64,000 bases of DNA, taken from NCBI RefSeq assembly GCF_003515065.1, contig NZ_QXGH01000010.1:186001-250000 (forward strand), read 5' to 3'. A model generated the notes under the pieces. The model saw only the letters and a program-made list of their open reading frames with translations. It searched no databases and was not told the origin of the DNA. Source of the stretch: Nocardioides immobilis. GTDB lineage: Bacteria; Actinomycetota; Actinomycetes; Propionibacteriales; Nocardioidaceae. The position numbers and the translations under genes were made by a program. This document shows, piece by piece, positions 8,318 to 16,406 of this stretch (position 1 is the stretch's first letter; each line of letters opens with the position of its first letter).

Positions 8318-8938
8318 ATGATGCTCCGTCGCGCTACATCCGTCGCAGCTGTGCTGGGGGCCCTTATGGTCGCCGCGGCATGCGGAGGGGGCGACGACCC
8401 GCCGACGACGTCGCCGGACAGCGAGACCTCGGAGAGCCCCACCGAACCGACCGAGCCGATCACCACCCCTCCGGCCTGGGAGAAGGAGTACACGGAGAAG
8501 CAGCTTGCCGCGTACGACGCAGCCTTCGGTCGTTGGGAGATCTACGAGAGTCGCTCCGAGGCGATTTGGGCTGAAGGGAAGGCCACTGACCGCGCAGAGG
8601 CGTTCTTCAAGCAGTACTTCCCGTCGCCGATCTGGCAAGGCTTCTATCAGCGACTCGAGACCTATGAACAGGTCGATGTCCAGATCGAGGGCCTTGCAGA
8701 CGTGTACTGGTCCAAGCCCAAGACGATCAGCAAGGACGGACTCTCGGTCGTGGTCGACCAGTGCCTTGACTACACGACGATCAAGACCACACAGCGCGGC
8801 AAGCCGGCCCAGCCAGTTGCCTGGCAGCAGAAGCCGAACCTCCGCACGATCACCCTCGAGAAGCCGGAGGGCCACGACTGGCTGATCTACGGCGTGGTTG
8901 ACGCAACAGGCGGTAAGGCGCGGCCATGCAAGCCGTGA
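8318..8938 (+). CDS. secreted lipoprotein heading the pilus operon
   Basis: 206 residues. The ATG at 8318 follows GGGAGG at a suitable distance. The N-terminus MMLRRATSVAAVLGALMVAAAC is a lipoprotein signal with a lipobox AAAC and a Cys at about residue 22, followed by a Thr/Ser/Pro/Glu-rich linker and a domain of about 150 residues. It is probably anchored on the outer face of the membrane. The function is unknown. It resembles small Tim44/NTF2-fold lipoproteins often seen in actinobacterial transfer loci, but I cannot prove that. It overlaps the next gene by 13 bases, which argues for a shared transcript. Confidence 0.8.
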   Translation: MMLRRATSVAAVLGALMVAAACGGGDDPPTTSPDSETSESPTEPTEPITTPPAWEKEYTEKQLAAYDAAFGRWEIYESRSEAIWAEGKATDRAEAFFKQYFPSPIWQGFYQRLETYEQVDVQIEGLADVYWSKPKTISKDGLSVVVDQCLDYTTIKTTQRGKPAQPVAWQQKPNLRTITLEKPEGHDWLIYGVVDATGGKARPCKP

Positions 8939-9855
8939 GGATGCTGGTTGGTGCCGTCATGCTGGCAGCTGCGCTGCCGTTCGGTCTCTCGTCGACCGCG
9001 GCCGCCGATCCACCGTCCTGTCCGACCGGCGAGACGCCGTCCGAGATCCCTGGCGGCTGGATCTGCATCCCCGTGCAGAATCCGGGCGACCCCGACACCG
9101 AGGATCCGGGCAACGGCACCCCTGGCGGCGGCGAGCCGACCCAATGCCAGGACGGCGACAAGGTAGTGCCCTGCACTGACGAGCACGGCGGGACCTGGGA
9201 CGCTGGGCACGGCTGCTACGGGTTCCGCCTCGATCCACAGCCGCCTGCGAATTCGCCTCTTTGGAGAGGGCACGACCCGTCTGAGGGGAGCATCTGGAGT
9301 TGTGACCACACGGTCTCGGTGCTTGAGAACACCTGGTTCGTTGCCAACGGCGCTGAGCCGCTAGTCGACCCGGCCGTACTCGCTCAGACTGCGCTCGGCC
9401 GCATGAAGCTGGAGCGTGCAGACGCAGAGATCGCGCCTGGTCCTGAATTCCACACCTACGTGCATATCGATAACTGGCTGTGGGTTCCCGCCGATCAGTG
9501 GCGCGCCCTTCGCGAAACAGTGAGCGCTGGCCCTACATCGGTCACGGTGACCGCTGCTCCTGCCCGGGTGGAGTGGGACCTAGGCCCTGAGACGAAGATC
9601 TGCTATGACGCCGGCCGTGCCTGGGTGAAGGGCATGACCGACGCCGCGAAGACCACGTGCTCGCATGCCTACGAAGCGATCGACAACCCGATCGGCGACA
9701 CCCACGACGTGTCGGCGCAGATCGTCTACGGCGCGACCTGGACGTGCTCGGGCGCATGCGTGAGCCCCTCCGGGGATCTCGGCGAGATCACGGCCCCATC
9801 AGGGGAGACGACGACGATCGAGGTGCGGCAGCGCCAGACGGTGGTGACCAATTGA
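8926..9855 (+). CDS. secreted protein of unknown function in the pilus operon
   Basis: 309 residues. A signal peptide (MRMLVGAVMLAAALPFGLSSTAAAD region) precedes a Cys-rich, Pro/Gly-rich segment (residues about 30-80) and a C-terminal domain with paired cysteines that could form disulphides. It should be exported. Homologues of this layout accompany Tad-like operons in actinobacterial mobile elements and are often mis-annotated as ATP/GTP-binding proteins, yet no P-loop is present here. It overlaps both neighbours, so it is translated from the operon message. Confidence 0.75.
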   Translation: MQAVRMLVGAVMLAAALPFGLSSTAAADPPSCPTGETPSEIPGGWICIPVQNPGDPDTEDPGNGTPGGGEPTQCQDGDKVVPCTDEHGGTWDAGHGCYGFRLDPQPPANSPLWRGHDPSEGSIWSCDHTVSVLENTWFVANGAEPLVDPAVLAQTALGRMKLERADAEIAPGPEFHTYVHIDNWLWVPADQWRALRETVSAGPTSVTVTAAPARVEWDLGPETKICYDAGRAWVKGMTDAAKTTCSHAYEAIDNPIGDTHDVSAQIVYGATWTCSGACVSPSGDLGEITAPSGETTTIEVRQRQTVVTN

Positions 9856-9878
9856 CGCTCTCAACCAACACCGAGCGC

Positions 9879-10547
9879 ATGGCCGACGGATCGTCTCGGG
9901 ACCAGGGTCTCGGGCTGCGCTCCACTCTGGGACAGGTCACGAAGAAGCGGCCGCGCAGGCTGGGCCAGTGGGTCGCGACGATGCTGTTCGTTCTCGTCGT
10001 GGTGCTAGGTCTGGTGACGCTGTTCCAGTCGCAGAGCGACCGCGTTGAGGTCCTCGTGGTCACCAACCCGGTCGCAGCCGGCCAGGTGATCGACAAGGAC
10101 GATGTCCGTCCGGCGCAGGTCGCCGGAGTTGATGGCGCTGTTCATGCCTCAGATATCGAGTCGATCGTCGGGAAGCGCGCCGCCGCGGGTCTCGTTGACG
10201 GGCAGGTCCTCACCGACGCGGCCCTCAGCGAGGAGGAGGTCCCCGCCGACGGCGAACGGCTCGTCGCGATCCGGCTGGACAAGGGTCGCGTTCCTGGAGG
10301 CCTGATCGCCGGAGACCTCGTGGACGTCCTCGCGGCTCCGCCGGAGGGTGACCCGGGCACCAAGGCCGAGTTGGAAGCACCCAAGGTGCTGGCGACTGGG
10401 GCTCGCGTTGACTCGGTCGGGAAGACGCCCGAAGGGGCTGTGGTCGTGACGGTCCTGGTCGAGGACGGTCTTGCGGATGTGATCGCCGCGCACAGCGCAG
10501 CTGGACAGGTGACCATCGTCCAGGCTCCGCTCTCGGGCGAGGAGTGA
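9879..10547 (+). CDS. SAF domain-containing protein (CpaB/RcpC-like)
   Basis: 222 residues from the ATG at 9879. A TTG at 9852, overlapping the previous stop, would add nine residues. A basic N-terminus leads into one transmembrane helix (about residues 25-45), then an SAF domain beginning VLVVTNPVAAGQVIDKDDVRPAQV, with a second half containing VAIRLDKGRVPGGLIAGDLVDVLA. CpaB/RcpC proteins act at the outer face of Tad pilus machines. The following gene begins four bases after its stop. Confidence 0.82.
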   Translation: MADGSSRDQGLGLRSTLGQVTKKRPRRLGQWVATMLFVLVVVLGLVTLFQSQSDRVEVLVVTNPVAAGQVIDKDDVRPAQVAGVDGAVHASDIESIVGKRAAAGLVDGQVLTDAALSEEEVPADGERLVAIRLDKGRVPGGLIAGDLVDVLAAPPEGDPGTKAELEAPKVLATGARVDSVGKTPEGAVVVTVLVEDGLADVIAAHSAAGQVTIVQAPLSGEE

Positions 10548-10551
10548 GTCG

Positions 10552-11628
10552 ATGCTGTTCGCCGTCTGCTGCGACCGCGGGGCTCCAGGCGCCACAACCA
10601 CCGCGTTGGCGCTCGCCGCTGCTCGCGGCAAGCCCGCCGTTGTGGTTGAGGCCGACCCGTACGGCGGCGACCTCGCACTGCGGCTCCGGCCCGAGGGCCG
10701 TGCTCTCGCGGCCACCCCGACCGTGCTGGGCATGGGCGCAGGGCGCTCAACCCAACAGCTCGCCGAACGGCCACTGGTGCAGGCGGGGGCGCAGCGGCCG
10801 GGTGAGCCGCGCCACCTTGACCTGTGGCGCTCGGGGTCCCACCAGCTCAGCGACACCGTCCGGGTGGTTCCCGGCTTCCTGACCGCTGAGCAGGGCTCGT
10901 CGTTGTCGTGGGGTGCAGTGACCGCGACGTTGGCTTCGCAATCTGTTCCGGTGTTCGCCGACATTGGCCGCATCCACGCTGGCTCTCCCTCAATGCCGAT
11001 CGCGGCCGCCGCCGACGCGCTGATCATGGTGTGCCGGGGCGACCTCGGATCGGTGCAGCACATGATCTGGCGGCTCGAGCAACTTGCGCCTGCGATCGCG
11101 GAGAAGAACGGTCAGCCGCCGTTGGTGTTGCCTGTGGTGGTTACCGGACACCGCAGCGGTGCTCGGCACGCCGGCCAGATTGCCGAGTTGCTGGCGGATA
11201 CGGCGGCGGCTCCCACGATTCGCGGCGTGGGCTGGATCGCATGGGACCCCGCCGCGGTGGACGCTCTGGTCGAAGGCGGAGACCCCTGGGCCAAGCCGTT
11301 GCGGCGTTCGAAGCTGATGCAGTCGGCCCGTAAGGCGATGTGGCACCTCGGGTTGGCGACGGGCATCGACCACGCGACGCCGGAGGAGATGAAGAAGGGA
11401 CGCCGTCGGGCGTCGGTCAGTGGTGAAGCTCAGCAGCCCATGAGGCCGGCTATGGCCGATGGCGCCGGCGAGTGGATGCCGGCCGGCATGCAGCCGAGTT
11501 GGTCGCATAACACCCAGCCGACGTCGGGGCCGACGAGGGCGGCGTCCGCAACCGGCGACCGCGAAATGCTGCTTGAAGAGCGGCACACCGGCTGGGCCGC
11601 CGGTCGTACGACGGGGGAGGGCAGTTGA
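10552..11628 (+). CDS. TadZ/CpaE-like MinD-family ATPase homologue
   Basis: 358 residues. The MinD/ParA fold is indicated by an N-terminal loop CDRGAPGATTTALALAAA, followed by VVVEADPYGGDLALRL and a later VFADIGRIHAG. The usual P-loop lysine is replaced (GAPGATTT), as in degenerate TadZ proteins, so ATP hydrolysis may be weak or absent. CpaE/TadZ localises the pilus machine at the membrane. The last 80 residues are low-complexity and probably disordered. The stop overlaps the ATG of the TadA gene by one base. Confidence 0.82.
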   Translation: MLFAVCCDRGAPGATTTALALAAARGKPAVVVEADPYGGDLALRLRPEGRALAATPTVLGMGAGRSTQQLAERPLVQAGAQRPGEPRHLDLWRSGSHQLSDTVRVVPGFLTAEQGSSLSWGAVTATLASQSVPVFADIGRIHAGSPSMPIAAAADALIMVCRGDLGSVQHMIWRLEQLAPAIAEKNGQPPLVLPVVVTGHRSGARHAGQIAELLADTAAAPTIRGVGWIAWDPAAVDALVEGGDPWAKPLRRSKLMQSARKAMWHLGLATGIDHATPEEMKKGRRRASVSGEAQQPMRPAMADGAGEWMPAGMQPSWSHNTQPTSGPTRAASATGDREMLLEERHTGWAAGRTTGEGS

Positions 11629-12950
11629 TGGAGGTCCGGGGTGCTGACCACACGCTGTTGCGGCGGCTGCAGGTACGGGTCGGTGATTTGCTCGAGGCGC
11701 AATTGGCCGACCGCTCCCGGCATGGCCAGGTGCCTCTGACCGAGGAGGGCGTCGACGCGCTCAAGGCGGAACTGGCGCACCGGGTCGTGGAGACCTATGC
11801 CCGCGAGTTGGCCGAGGCTGGCCACCCGACGATGTCCTGGGAGGACATGCAGGACCTCATCCAGGGACTGAAGAACCGGCTCTATGGCGCCGGTTCGCTC
11901 GAGGCGCTGCTGCGTGATGAGCGCATCGAGGAGATCGACATCAACTGCTGGCAGAAGGTCTTCGTCGACTACACCAATGGTGTTAGGGCGAAGGTGCCGC
12001 CGGTATTCGCCTCGAACGAGGAGCTGATCGAGACGATCCAGACCCTGGCCGCGCACGAAGGCCTGTCTGGTCGCGCGTTCGATAGCGCAAACCCACACGT
12101 GAACTTTCGCCTCGGGTCCGCTCGTGTGCAGGCCGTCATGTCGGTCGCTACCGCGCCCGCCGTCGCGATCCGACTACATCACCGGCACATGCGGTACACG
12201 CTCAAGGACCTGATCCAGGGCGGAACCATCGACGAGAAGCTTGCGGACTTCTTCCGCGCGGCGGTTCGGGCGAAGAAGAACATCATCATCGGGGGCGAGA
12301 CGAGCGCTGGGAAGACAGTGCTGCTCCGCGCGCTGGCCGCGGAGATCTCGCCGGAGGAACGGCTGCTCACGATCGAGCGGGCCCTGGAGCTCGGCCTCGA
12401 GGACGACGAAGACGCCCATCCCGACATCGTGGTGATGGAGGAGCGGCTGCCCAACGCCGAAGGGGAAGGCGCGGTGCCGATGCGCGAGCTGCTCACGGTC
12501 TCCAAGCGCATGCGTCCCGACCGGGTCATCGTCGGTGAGGTGCTGGGCGACGAGATCCTGGTGATGCTCAACGCGATGATGCAGGGCAACGACGGGTCAC
12601 TGTCCACGATCCACGCCAACTCCAGCGACGGCATCGTGGAGAACATCTGCTCCTATGCGGTCCAGGCCCCCGAGCGGCTGCCGCGGGCGGCCACGATCAG
12701 CATGATCGCCAACGGCCTGGATTTCCTGGTCTTCATCAAGCGCTACCGCGGCGACGGCCAGCAGCGACGTGTCGTCGCTTCCGTTCGCGAGGTCGTGGGT
12801 CACGAGGGCGAGATGCTGGTGACCAACGAGATCTTCAAGCCCGGGCCGGATGGCCTGGCGTTGCGCCATCGTCCCACGGCGATCCGCTGTGTGGAGGCGC
12901 TGCGCGAGGTCGGCTACCGCGACCCCGGTGAGCCTGGAGGGTGGGCCTGA
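11628..12950 (+). CDS. tadA: TadA/CpaF secretion ATPase (VirB11-like)
   Basis: 440 residues from the ATG at 11628, which has GGGGGAGGG upstream; the TTG one codon earlier is a less likely start. The ATPase core shows Walker A GGETSAGKTVLLRALA, an Asp/Glu-box region VVMEERLPN, Walker B-like RPDRVIVGEVLGDE and the His-box segment GNDGSLSTIHANS. These are diagnostic of the GspE/VirB11 superfamily, TadA branch. The cytoplasmic hexamer would power assembly of the pilus encoded by the genes downstream. It lies between the TadZ-like and TadB genes, the usual order. Confidence 0.93.
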   Translation: MEVRGADHTLLRRLQVRVGDLLEAQLADRSRHGQVPLTEEGVDALKAELAHRVVETYARELAEAGHPTMSWEDMQDLIQGLKNRLYGAGSLEALLRDERIEEIDINCWQKVFVDYTNGVRAKVPPVFASNEELIETIQTLAAHEGLSGRAFDSANPHVNFRLGSARVQAVMSVATAPAVAIRLHHRHMRYTLKDLIQGGTIDEKLADFFRAAVRAKKNIIIGGETSAGKTVLLRALAAEISPEERLLTIERALELGLEDDEDAHPDIVVMEERLPNAEGEGAVPMRELLTVSKRMRPDRVIVGEVLGDEILVMLNAMMQGNDGSLSTIHANSSDGIVENICSYAVQAPERLPRAATISMIANGLDFLVFIKRYRGDGQQRRVVASVREVVGHEGEMLVTNEIFKPGPDGLALRHRPTAIRCVEALREVGYRDPGEPGGWA

Positions 12951-12951
12951 C

Positions 12952-13833
12952 ATGGTTGCTGTTCTCGGGGTGCTTCTGGCGGTCGGCCTCATTGGCCTTG
13001 TGCGGCTCGCCCGCGGTCTCCCGCTGCTACCGGTGGACCTGACCAGGTTCACCCGTCGCCGGGCCGCGATGTCGAAGCGCGAGCAGCGGACCATGGTCCT
13101 GGCCGCCGTCGTCGGCGTCGGGGTGCTCGCTGTGAGCCGCAATGCGGTGTTCGCGGTTATCGCGGCCGCCGGCGCGGTCCTGTGGCCGCTGGTGACCGGG
13201 GGAGGGAAAGCCGAACGCGCGGCACTGGCCAAGCTTGAGGCGCTCGCGGCCTGGACCGAGTCGCTGCGCGACCTCGCCCAAAAGGGCGCGGGGCTGGAGT
13301 CAGTCATCCCGCGCACCGTGGACACTGCCGCCGACGTGCTTGCGCCCCCACTGCGGCACCTGTCGTTCCGGCTCAGTGTCCGAGTCCCGCTCCCCGAGGC
13401 GCTGAGCCTGTTCGCTGACGAGGTCAACGACTCCAGCGCGGACTTGGTCGTGGCCGCGCTGGCGCTGGCTGCTCGGCAGCGCAAGGGCCAGTTGTCCCGC
13501 GTCCTCACCGCGCTGTCGACGTCACTTCGCGACGAGCTCGAGCAGCGCACCAAAGTGATGCGGGAGCGGAACACGGTCCGCTGGGAGGCGGGCCAGGTCG
13601 CGGTCTTGACGGCGGCCCTGGTCGTCGCCGCGAGCCTCTTCAGCCCACAGGGTCTCCCGGAGGCCAGTAGTGGTGCGGCCGAGGTGCTTCCGCTGCTGCT
13701 GGCCACCGCGTACGTGTTCGTGTTCAGCCGGGTGCGCAAACTCGCCGAGCCCGAGCCCGAGCCGCGGTTCCTCTCCAGTGCCAGCGAGGTCCTCGAGGCC
13801 GCCAGCTACCGACCCAAGGGGGTGAACCTATGA
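12952..13833 (+). CDS. tadB: TadB-like inner-membrane protein (type II secretion F domain)
   Basis: 293 residues. Two N-terminal helices (about residues 1-20 and 48-68) precede a T2SSF domain with SLRDLAQKGAGLESVIPRT and QRKGQLSRVLTALSTSLRDELEQRTKVMRER, and two helices follow near residues 220-265. TadB and TadC together form the membrane platform of the pilus machine. A GGAGGG site precedes the ATG at 12952. The stop overlaps the next start by 4 bases. Confidence 0.88.
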   Translation: MVAVLGVLLAVGLIGLVRLARGLPLLPVDLTRFTRRRAAMSKREQRTMVLAAVVGVGVLAVSRNAVFAVIAAAGAVLWPLVTGGGKAERAALAKLEALAAWTESLRDLAQKGAGLESVIPRTVDTAADVLAPPLRHLSFRLSVRVPLPEALSLFADEVNDSSADLVVAALALAARQRKGQLSRVLTALSTSLRDELEQRTKVMRERNTVRWEAGQVAVLTAALVVAASLFSPQGLPEASSGAAEVLPLLLATAYVFVFSRVRKLAEPEPEPRFLSSASEVLEAASYRPKGVNL

Positions 13834-14735
13834 CCCTCGTCGTGCTCCTAGGAGTGGCGCTGGCGCTCGGGCTGCTGCAGCTGCGCCACATGGCTTTCCC
13901 GCCCTCTCCCGACCTGGTCGCCGAGATCGAGCAGTGGCGGCACAGCCGTGAGGTGGCCACTCGCCGCGCCGGCACCGATGAGCCGATCTCCCCGCTGGGC
14001 CGAATCACCCGCTGGGTAGCCGAGACGCTGCGGGCCAACCGCCCTGAGTTCCTCGACAACATCGCGCCCGACCTGGCCATCACTGGCCGCGACCTCCAAG
14101 CCTGGCTCTCGAAGGTCACCGCGCTCACACTGGCGTTCGGACTCGGCCCGACCCTGATCATGCTCGGCCGACGCCTGGGCGGGAACGACGTCTCATTGCA
14201 ATGGGGACCGGTGTTGGGCGTCGTGCTCGCGGCCGCCGCGGTGCTGCTGTCGGTGAGGGATCTGCGCACGGAAGCGAACAAGCGACGTGAGGAGTTCACG
14301 CGCGCGCTGTCGATATACATGGACCTGGTCGCTATGAGCATGGAGGCCGGGCAAGGCCACGCACAAGCGCTGCCCGCGGCCGCCCAGATCGGAACCGGCC
14401 AGGCCTTTGGTGAGATGCGGACCTCCATCGAGCTGGCGCCGTCGAAGGGCATCAGCGCGTGGGAGGCCTTGGGTCAGCTGGGGGAGCGCTACCGGATCCC
14501 CGAGCTCGTCAGCCTGCGCTCGAGCATCGAGCTTGCCCAGGACGACGGCGCGCGTGTGAAGGCATCCCTTATCGCGCGCGCCGACACGATGCGCTCCACC
14601 CGGCTGGCGGCGGCGGTCGAGCGCGCCAACAACGCAACTCAGTCGATGCGCCAGCTGACCCTGGTCGCCGCCATGCTCGCCGCGATCTATATCTGCGGCC
14701 CGTACATCCTGGCTCTCCGCGGTGCGGCCGGCTAG
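13830..14735 (+). CDS. tadC: TadC-like inner-membrane protein (type II secretion F domain)
   Basis: 301 residues. A single N-terminal helix, then a central pair of helices near residues 95-145 and a T2SSF domain (SIYMDLVAMSMEAGQGHAQALPAAAQ, WEALGQLGERYRIPELVSL), closing with a C-terminal helix (LVAAMLAAIYICGPYIL). It is the partner of TadB. Start and stop are tightly packed with the neighbouring pilus genes, and the next gene follows after a short leader with a strong ribosome site. Confidence 0.88.
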   Translation: MTLVVLLGVALALGLLQLRHMAFPPSPDLVAEIEQWRHSREVATRRAGTDEPISPLGRITRWVAETLRANRPEFLDNIAPDLAITGRDLQAWLSKVTALTLAFGLGPTLIMLGRRLGGNDVSLQWGPVLGVVLAAAAVLLSVRDLRTEANKRREEFTRALSIYMDLVAMSMEAGQGHAQALPAAAQIGTGQAFGEMRTSIELAPSKGISAWEALGQLGERYRIPELVSLRSSIELAQDDGARVKASLIARADTMRSTRLAAAVERANNATQSMRQLTLVAAMLAAIYICGPYILALRGAAG

Positions 14736-14768
14736 GTGGATCAACACATCTCGGGAGGAGGGAATCAA

Positions 14769-14963
14769 GTGATTCGGATCTATCTGATGCTCGCAATGGT
14801 GATGGGCCAGGTCATGGCTCAGCCCCGGAGGCGAGACGAGCGCGGAGCCTCGGCGGTGGAATGGCTGATCATCCTGGGCGCCGGCATCGGCATCGCATAT
14901 TTCGCCGGCGACTCGGTCTGGACGTTCGCCAGGGGGCTGGCCGGCAGCCTGGGCGGCCAGTAA
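14769..14963 (+). CDS. Flp-type pilin-like small protein
   Basis: 64 residues from the GTG at 14769, chosen because GGGAGGAGGG lies 6-15 bases upstream; an earlier GTG at 14736 lacks such a site. After a short leader comes RDERG followed by ASAVEWLIILGAGIGIAYF, a class III prepilin signature: cleavage after Gly and a glutamate at +5 of the mature chain, then one hydrophobic helix. It is the shortest of four proteins in a row with this signature and the most likely major pilin. No prepilin peptidase gene is visible in the window. Confidence 0.78.
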   Translation: MIRIYLMLAMVMGQVMAQPRRRDERGASAVEWLIILGAGIGIAYFAGDSVWTFARGLAGSLGGQ

Positions 14964-15012
14964 CCCAAGCGGCGGATGTGAGCATTGAGCAGGCCGGAGA
15001 GGAGGAAACCCG

Positions 15013-15471
15013 ATGAGCAGGTGGAAACTGTGGCGCCAGCGGCGCCGTCGGCATCGACCGCGTGATGAGCGCGGCGCGTCCGGACCGGAGTTCCTCATCA
15101 TGGCGATGGTCCTGTTCCTCGGCTTCACCATGCTGGTGCAGTACGGCATCAGGATGCACGCCAACCGCGTCGCGGAGGCCGCGGCCCAAGAGGGTGCGCA
15201 CACCAGCGCCCGATTCGACGGTACCGCCGACGATGGTCGGCAAACAGCCGACGGCTACGTGGACGAGGCCGGCAACCCGGCTGTGAGCGGGTCAACCGTC
15301 ACCTCCAGCCGATCCAGCACCCAGGCGACGGTCACCGTGACCGTCCAGATCGTCTCGCTGATGCCCTGGCTCGACGACCCGATCACTCAGACCGCGACCG
15401 TCCCGGTGGAGAGGTTCGTCGAACCCTCCCGCGAGTTCACCAATTTCGAAGGGTCCGGCGGTGGGAACTGA
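15013..15471 (+). CDS. TadE-like pseudopilin
   Basis: 152 residues. A basic leader ends RDERG, then ASGPEFLIMAMVLFLGFTMLVQYG forms the single transmembrane helix with Glu at +5. The external part (about 100 residues) is Thr/Ser-rich. TadE-type minor pilins help initiate or anchor Flp pili. GAGGAGGAAACCCG precedes the ATG. The C-terminal coding end overlaps the next gene by 11 bases. Confidence 0.82.
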   Translation: MSRWKLWRQRRRRHRPRDERGASGPEFLIMAMVLFLGFTMLVQYGIRMHANRVAEAAAQEGAHTSARFDGTADDGRQTADGYVDEAGNPAVSGSTVTSSRSSTQATVTVTVQIVSLMPWLDDPITQTATVPVERFVEPSREFTNFEGSGGGN

Positions 15472-15931
15472 CGCGCCACGCCTGCGTCGCGCATGGCAAC
15501 GAATCCGTGTTTCGCGGGACGAGCGCGGCTCTCTGGCCATCGAGACGTTGATCATGACCACCGCCGCCATGTCGCTGGTGATCGTCGTGGTCGCTGCTGG
15601 CCGCTATGTCGATGGCTCGGCACAGGCCAACGACGCCGCCTATGCCGCGGCCCGGGCCGCATCTCTGCAGTCGAGTGAGGAGAGTGCGATGACGGCGGGC
15701 CGGCAGGCTGCGGTCGATGCGCTCTCCGATCGCGGCAAGGCATGCCAAGACATCTCGGTCTCCTTCGCTGGCAGCGACATCAGCCCAGGTGGCCAGGTTG
15801 TCGCGGAGGTCGAGTGCACCGTCAGCCTGGTCGACACCGGAGCCCTGGGTGCCTCGCTGGGCCTGGCGCCCAAGCGGGTCTTCGTAGAGCGTGCGGTCGT
15901 CGCGATCGAGACCTACCGGAGCGAGCAGTGA
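15461..15931 (+). CDS. TadE-like pseudopilin (second copy)
   Basis: 156 residues from a GTG inside the end of the previous gene. The leader ends RDERG and is followed by SLAIETLIMTTAAMSLVIVVVAAGRYVD, again with Glu at +5. The exported domain contains two cysteines (KACQD, EVECTV) that may pair. It probably acts as a minor pilin beside the preceding protein. Overlapping starts and stops on both sides point to translational coupling. Confidence 0.82.
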   Translation: MGTDAPRLRRAWQRIRVSRDERGSLAIETLIMTTAAMSLVIVVVAAGRYVDGSAQANDAAYAAARAASLQSSEESAMTAGRQAAVDALSDRGKACQDISVSFAGSDISPGGQVVAEVECTVSLVDTGALGASLGLAPKRVFVERAVVAIETYRSEQ

Positions 15932-16389
15932 CGGGCCGCCTCCTCGACCGGATGCGCGCCCATCGTCGACGCAGCGGGGCGCGCCGGACCCGAGATGAGC
16001 GTGGCGCCGCCGCGGTGTGGACGCTGATCATCACCACCACCGCGTTCGTGGCGCTGCTCGGCCTGGTCGGCGGGGGCGGCGAGCTCATCAACCACCAGGT
16101 CGACGCCCGCCGGGCCGCCGAACAGGCAGCTCGGGCTGGGGCAGACGAGTTGTCCGCGTCCGCCGTCCGGTCCGGCAGCGACCGCGTCGACGCTGGCGAC
16201 GCAATCGCCCGTGCGCGAAACGTCCTGCACCAGGCTGGCTGGTCCGGCACCGTCCGCGTCCAGGGCAGCACCGTCATTGTCACCGCGGCCGGCACCCGTC
16301 ACCCGCAGTTCCTCGGGCTGCTCGGTGTCGGGTCGGTCAACATCCGCGAGACCGGGACCGCTGACGCGATCTCGACTCCGGACGGGTAG
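15928..16389 (+). CDS. TadG/TadE-like pseudopilin lacking Glu+5
   Basis: 153 residues from the GTG at 15928, overlapping the previous stop as GTGA. The leader ends RDERG, followed by AAAVWTLIITTTAFVALLGLVGGGGELI. The position that is Glu in the three preceding proteins is Trp here, so it may be processed or assembled differently. The external part contains a HQVDARRAAEQAARAGADELSA helix typical of TadG-like proteins. It is probably a minor or tip subunit. Confidence 0.8.
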   Translation: MTGRLLDRMRAHRRRSGARRTRDERGAAAVWTLIITTTAFVALLGLVGGGGELINHQVDARRAAEQAARAGADELSASAVRSGSDRVDAGDAIARARNVLHQAGWSGTVRVQGSTVIVTAAGTRHPQFLGLLGVGSVNIRETGTADAISTPDG

Positions 16390-16406
16390 GGAGAGAGGAA
16401 CACAAC

